From CAYRXE01 sp964428205 (GTDB lineage: Bacteria > Patescibacteriota > Gracilibacteria > Peribacterales > Peribacteraceae): a DNA stretch of 64,000 bases. This document shows, piece by piece, positions 17,608 through 26,947 of the stretch (position 1 is its first letter; the number at the start of each line of letters is the position of its first letter). The position numbers were made by a program, and so were the translations under genes. The notes under the pieces were generated by a model. It had not been told where the DNA came from. It did not search any database and saw nothing but the letters and a program-made list of their open reading frames with translations. Location of the stretch: the NCBI GenBank assembly GCA_964428205.1, contig CAYRXE010000001.1, forward strand, positions 1 to 64,000, in the 5' to 3' direction.

Positions 17608-18847
17608 GGAAGAGCTGGTCGAAACCGATACCAGAGAGGACAGCATAGCAGAAAAAGAGCGGCACCAGATAGCGCGGAGTGGCGTCTGTGAGCGCAAAAA
17701 GCGCTATGGAATAGGCCATGATAAGGATCAGCAGGGTCTCAAGAACGGAGGGCCTACGCCTATGAAGTACCAGGAACAGAAGCCAGCAAGCACACCCGAT
17801 GTACGTGATGAGCATGCCAAGGCTGATGGCGAGGTTGAGGGTCGTCCCACCGAAAGCACCTACGAATGGAATATGGAATTCGATGATCTCGAAGAGCGAG
17901 ATCCAAAGGTAGTTCGGGAAGTTCGCGAGAATCTTCTGCTGACTCACCTTCGTCACTTCGGCATCGGCCGGAACACCCACGAATCCTTCGGGCCACTTCA
18001 TGTGCCACACGGCATTGAAGCTGCAGTACGGGGAACGTTCACTCCAATCGCGCGAGATGTACTCGGCGTGCAAACAGCGTAGTGGCTCCAATCCAAAGAG
18101 CTGCTCTGATTGTTCTGCACGCACGTACCACTGGAGCACGTTTCGGTAGCACCCGGTAAAACACGGACTCCCCTGCAGTTGTATATTGCGCACGACCCAC
18201 GGTGCACACGCGATGGCGACCGCACATAAGAAGAGTGCGATGTGCTGCCACTTGAGTTTGAGAAAAAAGAAAAACGGGAGCAGGAAGATTGGCAGGAGCA
18301 GGAGTGGTGCGTAGACGAGGATGGCGCAGCCAAGCAAAGCGCCTGATAAAGCAGCGAACTGGATCTTGCGTGTGCGGATCCAGGTGATGAGTGCCGATGT
18401 CACAAAGAGGAAGAGTGAGAGTGCGAGGCTTTCTCGATAGAGGGAGAATGTGACTTTGAAGATCAAAGGCGAAAGCAGCAGAACCGCCGCTGTGATGTAC
18501 GTGGCAGAATCTCCAATAGAAGGACGGGTCACGCGGCAGAAGACGACGACGGCTGCGAGGTACAGGAGTGCTTGGATGAGGAACGCTGCCATTCCGTTTT
18601 GCAGTCCAAAGATGGAATAGACCCCGGCTAAGAACACGGGCATGCCAGGTTCACGTTCAAAGAATGGCTGTCCTTCCCAGGTGTATCCGCCTGTTTTGAT
18701 GATGTTCTCGGCAAGCGTGCTGTACACCGCTCCATCACCGGAAATTGTTTCGCTCGTTGGCAGACTCGACACCCAGTACGAGAACGCGGCAGTCACAACA
18801 ACGAAGAGGGCGATGAGAATGCCGAAGATGACGCTACGTTTGGTCAT
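17570..18847 (-). CDS. Polytopic membrane glycosyltransferase (PMT/ArnT-like GT-C)
   Basis: A 425-residue membrane protein with about eleven helices. The first outer loop has SGDGAVYSTLAENI and FEREPGMPVFLAG, matching the GT39/GT83-like pattern with an acidic residue after TM1 and a PxxP-like segment. The ATG overlaps the asnB stop (ATGA). The N-terminal MTKR matches that of the GT-C protein at 4457. It would act outside the membrane on a lipid-linked sugar. Confidence 0.68.
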   Translation of the reverse strand: MTKRSVIFGILIALFVVVTAAFSYWVSSLPTSETISGDGAVYSTLAENIIKTGGYTWEGQPFFEREPGMPVFLAGVYSIFGLQNGMAAFLIQALLYLAAVVVFCRVTRPSIGDSATYITAAVLLLSPLIFKVTFSLYRESLALSLFLFVTSALITWIRTRKIQFAALSGALLGCAILVYAPLLLLPIFLLPFFFFLKLKWQHIALFLCAVAIACAPWVVRNIQLQGSPCFTGCYRNVLQWYVRAEQSEQLFGLEPLRCLHAEYISRDWSERSPYCSFNAVWHMKWPEGFVGVPADAEVTKVSQQKILANFPNYLWISLFEIIEFHIPFVGAFGGTTLNLAISLGMLITYIGCACWLLFLVLHRRRPSVLETLLILIMAYSIALFALTDATPRYLVPLFFCYAVLSGIGFDQLFHVIRKRHHPGIQ

Positions 18848-20733
18848 GCGTCTTGTTGCTTGATCCACTCGGAGAGCGTGAGGAGTGCCCAAATATGGTC
18901 GGAGTAGTCGATGTTCGTCGCGTGGTAGTGCGCGAGGAAGCGCTCCAGTGCGCCCCGATCGAAGATCTCGCGGAAGAGCGGTGGCCCCTGTAACAAGTGA
19001 TCTGCCACGAAGTCTTTTAAGTCCGTACGGAACCAGCGGTTGAGCGGCAGGCGGAAGCCTGTCTTCTTTTTATGCAGGACGTTATCGGGCACAAGACCTT
19101 TGAGCATGCGCTCGCGCAGGATCCACTTCTTCTTATTCCCACGCAGCTTGTACTCGATTGGCATCTGGGCCGTGAACTCCAGGAGCTTGTGATCAAGGAA
19201 CGGTGAACGCGCTTCGAGTCCGTGTGCCATGGCTCCAAGATCCACCTTGGGCATCAAACAATCTGCGAGATACGTCTGCACATCCATGCTCATGGCACGA
19301 TGCACGAGATCGTACGCACGGCCACGTGCAGCCTCGGTGTGTTTGGCGTACCAGAGATCGGTACGTCCGAACTTCTCTTGGTACTTCATGCTATAGAGCT
19401 GCTTCTTTTCTTCTTCGGTGAAGAAGCTGATGTACTGCAAGTAACGCTGCTCCCAAGGGAGCCCCATCGTGCGCTGGAAGCGATTACTGCGATAACTGAG
19501 TGTGGATGGGAACATCCCCTGCCATGATTCGGTCATGAGACGCGCGAAGATGTGCAGCACCCATGGCGTGATGTTCCAGTACTCCGAGAAGTTGAGGATG
19601 GGATAGCGTGCATAGCCGGCAAAGTTCTCGTCTCCCCCATCTCCATTGAGTGCGACGGTCACCACTTTGCGCGTTTCGCGTGCAATCAGGTACGTCGGGA
19701 TGGCGGAAGGATCTGCGTAGGGTTCTTCGTAGGTACGCACAAGTTCCGGGAGCAAGTGAACAATGTCTGGTTCGAGAACGATCGGATGGTGATCAGTGCC
19801 AAAATGCTTCGCGGTGATTGCGGCATAGGGAAGTTCGTTGAAGGCAGGATCTTCGCTTCCAATCGAAAATGTTTTCACAGGATGCGAACTTATCTTACTC
19901 ATCAGTCCAACGATCGCAGCGGAGTCGATACCGCCGGAGAGGAATGCGCCAACAGGGACATCCGCAATCATGCGGAGTTTTACGCTCTCGGTGAGGAGCT
20001 CCATAGAACGCTCTGCCCACTCGTCTTCTGAGAGAGTGAGATCGGTGTTGTACGTGAGCTTCCAGTACTGCTCCATCTTGTGCGTTCCATTCGCAAGGTC
20101 GACCGTCATCAAGTGACCAGCAGGGAGCTTATGAATACCCGTGTACCCCGTGCGTGGAGCCGGCAGGTACATCATCGTCAGATAATCGTGAATCGCCGAC
20201 ACATCGATATCCTTTGGGCAATCAGGCAAACGCTTGAGGGCTTTGAGTTCGGAAGCAAAGGCTAATGTGCCATTGTTGATGAAGTACTTGAGCGGCTTTT
20301 TACCGACCCGATCGCGAGCAATGTAGAGCTTTTTACTTGGACGATCCCACAGAGCAAACGCGAACATGCCGCGTGCACGCTCCAAACATGTGGTGATGCC
20401 GTACTCGATGTACATGTGTAGGAGCACTTCTCCATCTCCGGAGGATTTAAAGTGATGTCCCCTCTCCTGCAGAATTTTTCGCTCTTCTTGAAAGTTATAC
20501 ATCTCACCGTTAAAGACGAGCACGTAATCTTTATCCGCAGAAAAGAGAGGCTGCGCAGAGCGCTCACTTAGGTCGATGATCGAAAGACGCGTCTGGCTAA
20601 TGCCTGCGTTACTATCGTTGAACATGCCACGACCATCGGGGCCGCGGTGCGCGAGGCAACTTGTGAGCAACTCCAATTGCTGCGGATCAACCGCAGAGCC
20701 ATCGAGCCGTACCAGTCCTGCTATACCGCACAT
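18844..20733 (-). CDS. asnB: AsnB-type glutamine-dependent amidotransferase (second copy)
   Basis: A 629-residue enzyme starting MCGIAG (Cys2 nucleophile), with PP-loop SGGIDS from S266, a GDGGDENFAGY ATP-site segment and the ARSPFLDHKLLEFTAQMP C-terminal motif. It differs clearly from the first asnB in the synthetase domain, so the two are old paralogues, although their 5' flanks are alike. It leads the operon asnB, GT-C, GT2, FkbM. A role in amidating a uronic acid in the glycan is more likely than free asparagine synthesis, but the sequence cannot prove it. Confidence 0.88.
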   Translation of the reverse strand: MCGIAGLVRLDGSAVDPQQLELLTSCLAHRGPDGRGMFNDSNAGISQTRLSIIDLSERSAQPLFSADKDYVLVFNGEMYNFQEERKILQERGHHFKSSGDGEVLLHMYIEYGITTCLERARGMFAFALWDRPSKKLYIARDRVGKKPLKYFINNGTLAFASELKALKRLPDCPKDIDVSAIHDYLTMMYLPAPRTGYTGIHKLPAGHLMTVDLANGTHKMEQYWKLTYNTDLTLSEDEWAERSMELLTESVKLRMIADVPVGAFLSGGIDSAAIVGLMSKISSHPVKTFSIGSEDPAFNELPYAAITAKHFGTDHHPIVLEPDIVHLLPELVRTYEEPYADPSAIPTYLIARETRKVVTVALNGDGGDENFAGYARYPILNFSEYWNITPWVLHIFARLMTESWQGMFPSTLSYRSNRFQRTMGLPWEQRYLQYISFFTEEEKKQLYSMKYQEKFGRTDLWYAKHTEAARGRAYDLVHRAMSMDVQTYLADCLMPKVDLGAMAHGLEARSPFLDHKLLEFTAQMPIEYKLRGNKKKWILRERMLKGLVPDNVLHKKKTGFRLPLNRWFRTDLKDFVADHLLQGPPLFREIFDRGALERFLAHYHATNIDYSDHIWALLTLSEWIKQQDA

Positions 20734-20739
20734 ATGTGA

Positions 20740-20745
20740 ACTATA
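20740..20745 (-). promoter_or_regulatory. Leaderless -10 box of second asnB
   Basis: TATAGT, 6 nt before the ATG at 20733. CAATATTCTC (20764-20773 on the minus strand) lies 40 nt upstream of the start, exactly as at the first asnB. Confidence 0.6.
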
Positions 20746-20785
20746 GATGAAACAGGTACTTGGGAGAATATTGTATATTTAGATA

Positions 20786-20831
20786 AGAGCTGAACGCTGA
20801 GTGCTGAGTTTCAGCTCTCAGAGCTCTTCAC
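20786..20831 (-). repeat. Right copy of 46-bp inverted repeat upstream of asnB (second)
   Basis: Inverted match of 12661-12706 with about three differences. In each case the repeat lies 50-60 bp upstream of an asnB start and points the same way relative to the gene. Together the two copies bracket an 8.2-kb block. Confidence 0.75.
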
Positions 20832-20880
20832 TCAGCTCTCACTAGAAAGAATCAATATGGCAGAGCATCGACAAAATGTT

Positions 20881-20886
20881 TACACT
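20881..20886 (+). promoter_or_regulatory. Leaderless -10 box deciding the methyltransferase start
   Basis: TACACT, 7 nt before the ATG at 20894. The earlier in-frame ATG at 20876 has no such box. Confidence 0.45.
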
Positions 20887-20893
20887 CCTGCCC

Positions 20894-21679
20894 ATGCAGC
20901 AGAAGCAATACGAATGGAATTGGCAGTGGAACAAGGTCTACGACGATAACCAGTGGCTCTTTACGGAGTGGATCTACCCAAACAAGCTCGAGGATTTCCG
21001 CGGGAAAGACGTTTTAGACTGTGGTTGTGGTGGTGGCCAGCACTTGTCCTTTGTGGCTCCGTACGCGGCTCACGTGACGGGCGTGGATTTGAACTCGACC
21101 GATAGCGCGAAGCGGAATACCGAAAAATTTAACAACGTGACCGTGCTCGAAGGTGATTTGGCTGCGATGAATTTGGGTAAGCAGTTCGACATGGCCTACT
21201 GCATTGGCGTGTTGCATCACACCGATGCTCCAAAAAAGACGTTCGAGAACCTCGCGCGTCACGTAAAGCCGGGTGGTCGCATGATCTTGTGGGTGTATTC
21301 GTACGAAGGAAACTTTTGGAACAGGACGCTCCTCGAAGCATTGAAGAGATGGATTGTGATGAAGCTCCCACGCAGCGCCGTGATGGGAATCGGTCATGTA
21401 CTCACTGCTCTTCTCTATATTCCGATCTACACCATCTACTTACTCCCACTGAAGTTCCTCCCTTTCTACGAGTACTTCCAGAACTGGAGGAAGCTCAGCT
21501 ACAGCCGCAATTTGCTCAACGTGTTCGATAAGCTCAATGCCCCACAGACATGGTTCCTGAGCGAAAAAGACGTACGTGGATACTTCAACGATCAAGAATT
21601 TACCGATGTGCACATTTCGCCGTATAAGGGCGTGAGTTGGCGCGCATCTGGTACTAAGAAGAGGCCCGCAACGGCGTAG
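20894..21679 (+). CDS. Class I SAM-dependent methyltransferase
   Basis: A 261-residue protein. Seen: VLDCGCGGGQHL motif I near residue 41, a VTGVDLNS acidic loop, FDMAYCIGVLHHTD motif, the RHVKPGGRM post-motif, then a hydrophobic stretch near 180 that may associate with the membrane. Methyltransferases with this extra helix are frequent in polysaccharide loci, but the acceptor is unknown. It stands between the asnB block and the epimerase/GMC operon. Confidence 0.8.
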   Translation: MQQKQYEWNWQWNKVYDDNQWLFTEWIYPNKLEDFRGKDVLDCGCGGGQHLSFVAPYAAHVTGVDLNSTDSAKRNTEKFNNVTVLEGDLAAMNLGKQFDMAYCIGVLHHTDAPKKTFENLARHVKPGGRMILWVYSYEGNFWNRTLLEALKRWIVMKLPRSAVMGIGHVLTALLYIPIYTIYLLPLKFLPFYEYFQNWRKLSYSRNLLNVFDKLNAPQTWFLSEKDVRGYFNDQEFTDVHISPYKGVSWRASGTKKRPATA

Positions 21680-21698
21680 CCTGTTGCGGCAAAAAGAT

Positions 21699-21704
21699 TA
21701 GAAT
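21699..21704 (+). promoter_or_regulatory. Leaderless -10 box before a GTG start
   Basis: TAGAAT, 6 nt before the GTG at 21711. The intervening bases are C followed by five G. Confidence 0.5.
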
Positions 21705-21710
21705 CGGGGG

Positions 21711-23003
21711 GTGAACCATGAAGTGTTCGTCACCGGCTCCACAGGACTCGTGGGCAAAGCGCTCGTGCCGCATTTGTTGGAACGCGGATACAACGTGCGC
21801 ATTCTCGTACGAGGCAAGGCGCCTTTTGCTGCGCATCCCTTACTCAAGATCATCAAAGGAGACATGCTCCATGGCAACGCACTCAAAGCTGGATGCAGCG
21901 GTGTGCAGACGGTGATTCATTTGGCAGCACGCAAGAATGACGAGCGTGATAGTGAGCAAGTGAACGTTCAAGGTGCACAGCTCTTGGCACAGACGGCAGT
22001 GGATGCAGGTGTCACACACATCGTGCATCTCTCAACACAATCCGTGCTTCTCCCTAAGAAAGGAATCTACGCACAGACCAAGACCGATGCTGAACGCGCG
22101 CTGGAAGATAGTGGTCTACCTGTCACGGAGCTACGCAGTAGTGTGGTATATGGCAGTGAACCCGAAGGAGTCGTGGGCAGCATCGCAAACTTTGCGAAGT
22201 TGCCGATGGTTCCTGTGATTGGGAAAGGCGGCGGACACTTTGCGCCCATCCACAGAGATGATTTGGCTGAGGCCATTGTGCGCGTACTGGAAAAGCCCGA
22301 GCTCCACGGCAATACGTTTGATGTGGGCGGACCGGAGGTGATGAGCTTTACCGAGATTGCCGACAAGATTCTTAAAGAGCGTGGCACACCCAGGAAGTAC
22401 TTCTACATTCCTGCGAGTATCGCGATGGCGATGGCACGCGTGTTCTCGATCCTCCCCCGCTCTCCGCTGACAGTGAGTAACGTGCTCGGTGCGATCCAAG
22501 ATGTACCCATGGATCCGCGTCCGTTCCTGCAGGTGATTGATTTGAAGCCCAGGACCTTTGATGAAGGACTGAAGGAATGCGATTTCTTAAAGCCACCTTC
22601 GGAACCAGACGTCATGCTCCAATACGTCATGTCCGGATTCCACAATGCGCCGGGTGTATTGCCCGAGGTGCGTGAGCGGTACCTGCACGCACTGGAAGTT
22701 CATGGACTAGCGGATGCCGCAGCGCTGACGCCGGATTTGTTGCATGCACCAGGAACACTCCGTGCACTTGATTGGCTTACCAAGCTGCGCGCTCCACAGT
22801 GTGCATTGCAAAGAAAGTTTTTGATCGCCGCTGCCGTGCGCGAAACAACACCCGAAACAGCAGCGACTCTACTACCTCCTGCTCGTGGCGCATTTCACGT
22901 GGTGATGAATCTGATTGGTATTGGCATTGCCCAAGTGGTTGTCGTGATTCGCACGCTCCTGCTTTTACTTCGTCCCGGTCTCTGGAAACGCTATGTCGCC
23001 TGA
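21711..23003 (+). CDS. Extended SDR (NAD-dependent epimerase family) with an unusual C-terminal extension
   Basis: A 430-residue protein with a GTG start. Residues 1-290 are an extended SDR: TGSTGLVG (8-15), HLAARKND, LSTQSV and the YAQTK catalytic pair. About 140 further residues follow that I do not recognise, ending in a predicted membrane helix (VVMNLIGIGIAQVVVVIRTLLLLL). The SDR part resembles hydroxysteroid/NDUFA9-like epimerases, which often act on lipid-linked substrates. Its end overlaps the GMC oxidoreductase by 11 bp, so the two very likely work on one substrate at the membrane. Confidence 0.75.
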   Translation: MNHEVFVTGSTGLVGKALVPHLLERGYNVRILVRGKAPFAAHPLLKIIKGDMLHGNALKAGCSGVQTVIHLAARKNDERDSEQVNVQGAQLLAQTAVDAGVTHIVHLSTQSVLLPKKGIYAQTKTDAERALEDSGLPVTELRSSVVYGSEPEGVVGSIANFAKLPMVPVIGKGGGHFAPIHRDDLAEAIVRVLEKPELHGNTFDVGGPEVMSFTEIADKILKERGTPRKYFYIPASIAMAMARVFSILPRSPLTVSNVLGAIQDVPMDPRPFLQVIDLKPRTFDEGLKECDFLKPPSEPDVMLQYVMSGFHNAPGVLPEVRERYLHALEVHGLADAAALTPDLLHAPGTLRALDWLTKLRAPQCALQRKFLIAAAVRETTPETAATLLPPARGAFHVVMNLIGIGIAQVVVVIRTLLLLLRPGLWKRYVA

Positions 23004-24555
23004 AGTCATCGTCATCGGCAGTGGACCTGCAGGCGTACATGCTGCGCAGGCTCTTGTTGATCAAGGTATCAAAGTGACGATGGTCGATGGCGGTGAATCT
23101 GCACCCAGGGTTCTCACCGAACCGGTGACGTCCTGGACGCACATGCGCAAAACCAAGACGGACCAGTGGAGGTGGTTTCTTGGAGAGGATTTATCTGGAA
23201 TCCCTGTGGAGGGACTTAAAGGAGGACTGGGCGGTGGCATGACGAGTGGAAACAGGAAGTTTGTACTTTCACGAACAGAAGAAGCATTGCCTGTGAAAAC
23301 AACGGACGTACCACTGGTGCAAACACTCGCCGAAGGCGGCCTTGGCGCAGTGTGGGGTGCCACGAGTGCGTACCTGAGCGATGCAATGTTGGAACAGATG
23401 GGACTCCCTGTAGCGGATATGCAGGAACACTACCGCGCTGTGACAAAGAGGATTGGCGTGAGCGGACCACCCAGCGTGTATGGCACACAACCTGCGTTGC
23501 CGTTGGATCACCATGCAGAAGCCATGCACAACGCATACGAAGCGCAGAAGCCTTGGTGGGACGAGAGCGGAATGAAACTGGGTCAGCCACACTCTGCCGT
23601 ACTTACAGAAAATCTTGGTGATCGCCATGCGAGTAGCACGTTCGATATGGATTATTATTCGGACGCTGGAAAGAGTGTGTACCGCCCGCAGTGGACGCTT
23701 GAGCAATTAAAAAAGAATCCACTCTTTACCTACCAGCCACACGTACTCGTGGAAGCTATTCGCGAACGTGACGACGGAGTCGTGATCGAAGGTCGTTCAC
23801 TCGCCGCCTGGTCGCAAGGACATGCGCAAATCGTCCACGGAACGCATGCCGTTTTGTGCGCAGGAGCGGTGAATAGCGCGCGCATTTTGCTCGCGAGTTT
23901 GGACAAGCACGACCCTGTGCCATTCGTCGCCAAGTCTCACGCCTTCATTGCGGGATTGCGACTACAAGCTCTTGGGAAGGGCGGTCCGGAGCACAGGATG
24001 AGTTCGTGCCAGCTCGTCATGGAAGAGGCTCCCTACACGCCAAGTTCTTTTTGCGCTCAGCTCTACAGCTATCGCTCGCTCTTGCTCTTTCGATTACTGG
24101 GTTCACTCCCGCTGCCAACACCTCTCGCGATGAAGGCAGCAGCACTGCTCTCCCCTGCCCTCGTGATTGCCGATGTGCGCTTCGCGACACCTACACCCAA
24201 TGCGACACTGCAGTGGACCGGCGACATGCTTGATGTGAAGTCGATCGCAACCGAGGAGTCTCGCAAAGAGGCGCATGCGACCCTTGCTCGCGTGCGCGCT
24301 GGCTTGCGTAAATCCGGTGTGACTCCAGTGAAGACGATGCTGTTGCCTGTTGGTAGTAGCTCGCACTACGGATGCACGATTCCTGTGAACGGATCTGTCC
24401 TGGGATGTGATGCAGATGGCCAAGTGCACGGCATGAGCAGAACACTCGTAGCCGATGCCTCCATGTTCGTGACGCTCCCCGCGCACCCACACACACTCAC
24501 GATCATGGCCAACGCCAATCGCATTGGCACGATCTTAGGCAATAGGCTGCGGTAA
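22993..24555 (+). CDS. GMC-family FAD-dependent oxidoreductase
   Basis: A 520-residue flavoenzyme. Seen: VIVIGSGPAG (residues 5-14) for FAD binding, a GGxxxxWGxxS-like segment (EGGLGAVWGATSAYLSD near 115) and the GMC C-terminal block with VADASMF, a conserved LPAHPHTLTIMANA and a histidine-rich LPVGSSSHYG region. Such enzymes oxidise alcohols or sugar hydroxyls. Overlap with the upstream SDR suggests a pair that oxidises and then reduces or epimerises a sugar hydroxyl, as in two-step DprE1/DprE2-type epimerisation; this is inference, because DprE1 is a different flavin family. Confidence 0.75.
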   Translation: MSPEVIVIGSGPAGVHAAQALVDQGIKVTMVDGGESAPRVLTEPVTSWTHMRKTKTDQWRWFLGEDLSGIPVEGLKGGLGGGMTSGNRKFVLSRTEEALPVKTTDVPLVQTLAEGGLGAVWGATSAYLSDAMLEQMGLPVADMQEHYRAVTKRIGVSGPPSVYGTQPALPLDHHAEAMHNAYEAQKPWWDESGMKLGQPHSAVLTENLGDRHASSTFDMDYYSDAGKSVYRPQWTLEQLKKNPLFTYQPHVLVEAIRERDDGVVIEGRSLAAWSQGHAQIVHGTHAVLCAGAVNSARILLASLDKHDPVPFVAKSHAFIAGLRLQALGKGGPEHRMSSCQLVMEEAPYTPSSFCAQLYSYRSLLLFRLLGSLPLPTPLAMKAAALLSPALVIADVRFATPTPNATLQWTGDMLDVKSIATEESRKEAHATLARVRAGLRKSGVTPVKTMLLPVGSSSHYGCTIPVNGSVLGCDADGQVHGMSRTLVADASMFVTLPAHPHTLTIMANANRIGTILGNRLR

Positions 24556-24561
24556 ACGTGG

Positions 24562-24567
24562 TATCAT
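24562..24567 (+). promoter_or_regulatory. Leaderless -10 box deciding the GT4 start
   Basis: TATCAT, 7 nt before the ATG at 24575. The box contains the ATG at 24566 itself, which argues against that earlier start. Confidence 0.45.
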
Positions 24568-24574
24568 GCACCGT

Positions 24575-25690
24575 ATGCATGTCGTGCTTCTCGCACCGGA
24601 TCTCCACGGAAAAAGTGGCTGGAGCAGAGCTGCGTTGGACCTTGCCCATGGCTTGATGGCTCGTGGTCACAAGGTGACAGCGCTCGTGTGCGAAGAGGCA
24701 GAGACGGATGTAGCGCAAGAAGTGATGCTGCGACCGCCCATGAGGTTACTCAGTAATCCTCTCCTCTGTTTTTGGGATGCCATCAAACTGAGGAGAATGC
24801 TTCTGCAGGTACAACCGAATGTCGTGCACGTCATCGCCGAACCGTACGCGATGGTTCTTGGCATGGCATCTGTGCCGCACAGTACAACGTGCGTGACGGT
24901 GCATGGTTCGTACGCCGCGATTCCCTTCCAAGGCAACGCACTCACAAAGATGCTCATGAGTTACGCGCTCAAAAAGGTGACGCGAATTATTACCGTGAGT
25001 AACTTTACGAAAGGATATCTCTTAGAACACGCAGGACCGTCTGTTGGGACAGAGGTACTGAAGCCAAAGATCCGCGTGATCCCCAATGCCATCGACTTCG
25101 CACGTTTCCCCTTGGAGAAACCCGAAAAGGAACAGCAGACACCTGCCCATATTTTGAGTGTGGGGGCCATCAAAGCTCGCAAAGGATGTTTGCAGGCAAT
25201 CGAGGCGTGTTCGGTACTTAAAGACAATGACGTGCCGTTTCAGTACGACATGATTGGCTCTTTGGAAGAAGTGCCGAAGTACGTAGAGGAGTTGAAGCAG
25301 ATGATTGTGCGCTTGGATCTCTCGGATCATGTGCATCTGCTTGGTACTGTTTCTGAAGAGCGCCTCCAAGAAGCATTCGCAAAAGCAGATGTATTTTTGA
25401 TGCCATCGCGCCACGAAGGTCCTCATGTGGAAGGCTTTGGCATCGTGTTCCTCGAAGCTAATGCCTGGGGTGTTCCTGTTGTGGGTCCAAACACGGGTGG
25501 CTGCCCAGAGGCAATTAAAGATGGTGAGACGGGCTATGTAGTAGATCCTAATCATCCACAAATGATTGCGGAGGCGCTCAGGAAGATCCTTGTCGAAAAA
25601 AAGATATCTTCAGATGCCTGCAGACGCTGGGCGGAAGAACATGGCATTGGAAAAATCGCTGCCATGGTCGAAGACGCATACAAGGCTTAA
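24575..25690 (+). CDS. GT4-family glycosyltransferase
   Basis: A 371-residue GT-B enzyme. Seen: a glycine-containing N-terminal loop (LHGKSGWSRAALDLAHGL), VIPNAIDFARFP before the second domain, SVGAIKARKG, and the EGFGIVFLEANAWGVPVVG motif with the EX7E catalytic pattern. It acts on the cytoplasmic face. Its stop overlaps the stop of the convergent C-methyltransferase gene by four bases. Confidence 0.87.
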   Translation: MHVVLLAPDLHGKSGWSRAALDLAHGLMARGHKVTALVCEEAETDVAQEVMLRPPMRLLSNPLLCFWDAIKLRRMLLQVQPNVVHVIAEPYAMVLGMASVPHSTTCVTVHGSYAAIPFQGNALTKMLMSYALKKVTRIITVSNFTKGYLLEHAGPSVGTEVLKPKIRVIPNAIDFARFPLEKPEKEQQTPAHILSVGAIKARKGCLQAIEACSVLKDNDVPFQYDMIGSLEEVPKYVEELKQMIVRLDLSDHVHLLGTVSEERLQEAFAKADVFLMPSRHEGPHVEGFGIVFLEANAWGVPVVGPNTGGCPEAIKDGETGYVVDPNHPQMIAEALRKILVEKKISSDACRRWAEEHGIGKIAAMVEDAYKA

Positions 25691-26943
25691 GCCACGTCTG
25701 CGTTCTTGATGATGTGTGGAACCGGGAGCGGGACAATGAAGTCGCCTTTGTAACCGCGCTTCTTCAGGTTCACCACAAGCTCGCTCGCAATATGCCACGA
25801 GAGCAGCAGTGCGAATGGCGGCTGATCTTCGTAGAGCTTGGATTCTTCGAGAACCGGAATATTGCGACCCGGCATGAACTTGCCGATCTTCTTCGATCCT
25901 TTGATCTCCATCACATACGGGATGAGACCATCATCAAGGCCAACGTAGTTCACGAGTGTGCTGGCACGCGACGGAGCACTGATGGCGTAGACCATCTTGC
26001 CCTGAGCATGGATATCGACGAGCAAGCGATAGAGTTCGAGCTTGGACTTAAGAACACCTTCCTGGAACGGCTTGATCCAAGCTGTGGATGTGAGACCAGC
26101 TTCGTCTTCTTCTTTCAGGAGAGCATCAACGGAACCATCAGCTGCAAAGCGACTTCCCCGCTGTGCGTACACGCGAATACCACCACCGTGGGTGGGGATG
26201 CGCTCGACTTTAAAGACATTGAATCCGTGCTTTTCGAGCAAGAACTTCACGCTCTGGAGCGAGTAGTAACGCAGGTGTTCGTGGTAAATGGTGTCGTACT
26301 GGAGCGTTTTGATCAGGTCCAAGAGATAGTGTGACTCAGAGACAAAGATGCCGTCGTCTTTGAGAAGACGCACAATGTTCTCGACAACGGAGTTAGGCTC
26401 GAGGATGTGTGCGAACACGTTTGCCGCCGTGATCACGTCTGCCTTGCCGTGTGACTGGAGCACGGTATCTGTCGCTTCTGTCCCAAAGAACGTCATGAGT
26501 GTTGGTACGCCTGCTTCTTCGGCGAGCTTAGCTGTGAGGGATGGCTCAACGCCCAGAACCTTGTGACCACCTTCCTTAAAGTTCTTGAGGAGTGTTCCAT
26601 CGTTGCTGCCGATATCGATCACGAAGCTTTCTGGTGTCAGATTCATGAGGGACTGCACGTTCTTGTAGAGAACCGCAAAGTTCTCACGGAGAATCCTCGT
26701 CGTACCGCTTGTGTATGGGTACTCCGGTGGGAACACGAGAGCTGGATCAGCGGTGTAACCGAGCTGCACCAAGGTGCAGGTCGGACACCTGAGCATCTCT
26801 GCTGGGAACCACTGCTCCTTATCTTGTGGTTCTGTCAGCGGACGCATCACGTTTACCGAAGGGAGGAAGGCCAAGAACATGACCGACTGAAGATTCTTAT
26901 CGCCACAGGTCTGGCAGGCAGTAACGGGTCCGTACAGAGACAT
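25687..26943 (-). CDS. Sugar C-methyltransferase with N-terminal zinc motif
   Basis: A 418-residue protein of the TylC3/NovU-like NDP-sugar C-methyltransferase family. Seen: an N-terminal zinc site (C10xxC13 ... C53xxC56), SAM motif FVIDIGSNDGTLL near 105, the diagnostic DTIYHEHLRYYS segment with catalytic Tyr/His/Glu candidates, and the C-terminal Methyltransf_14-type domain (KMVYAISAPSRAS). It would add a methyl carbon to a 4-keto-6-deoxy sugar, giving a branched sugar. RmlA/RmlB in the same locus could supply the substrate. It follows an SDR gene by four bases. Confidence 0.87.
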   Translation of the reverse strand: MSLYGPVTACQTCGDKNLQSVMFLAFLPSVNVMRPLTEPQDKEQWFPAEMLRCPTCTLVQLGYTADPALVFPPEYPYTSGTTRILRENFAVLYKNVQSLMNLTPESFVIDIGSNDGTLLKNFKEGGHKVLGVEPSLTAKLAEEAGVPTLMTFFGTEATDTVLQSHGKADVITAANVFAHILEPNSVVENIVRLLKDDGIFVSESHYLLDLIKTLQYDTIYHEHLRYYSLQSVKFLLEKHGFNVFKVERIPTHGGGIRVYAQRGSRFAADGSVDALLKEEDEAGLTSTAWIKPFQEGVLKSKLELYRLLVDIHAQGKMVYAISAPSRASTLVNYVGLDDGLIPYVMEIKGSKKIGKFMPGRNIPVLEESKLYEDQPPFALLLSWHIASELVVNLKKRGYKGDFIVPLPVPHIIKNADVA

Positions 26944-26947
26944 GATG

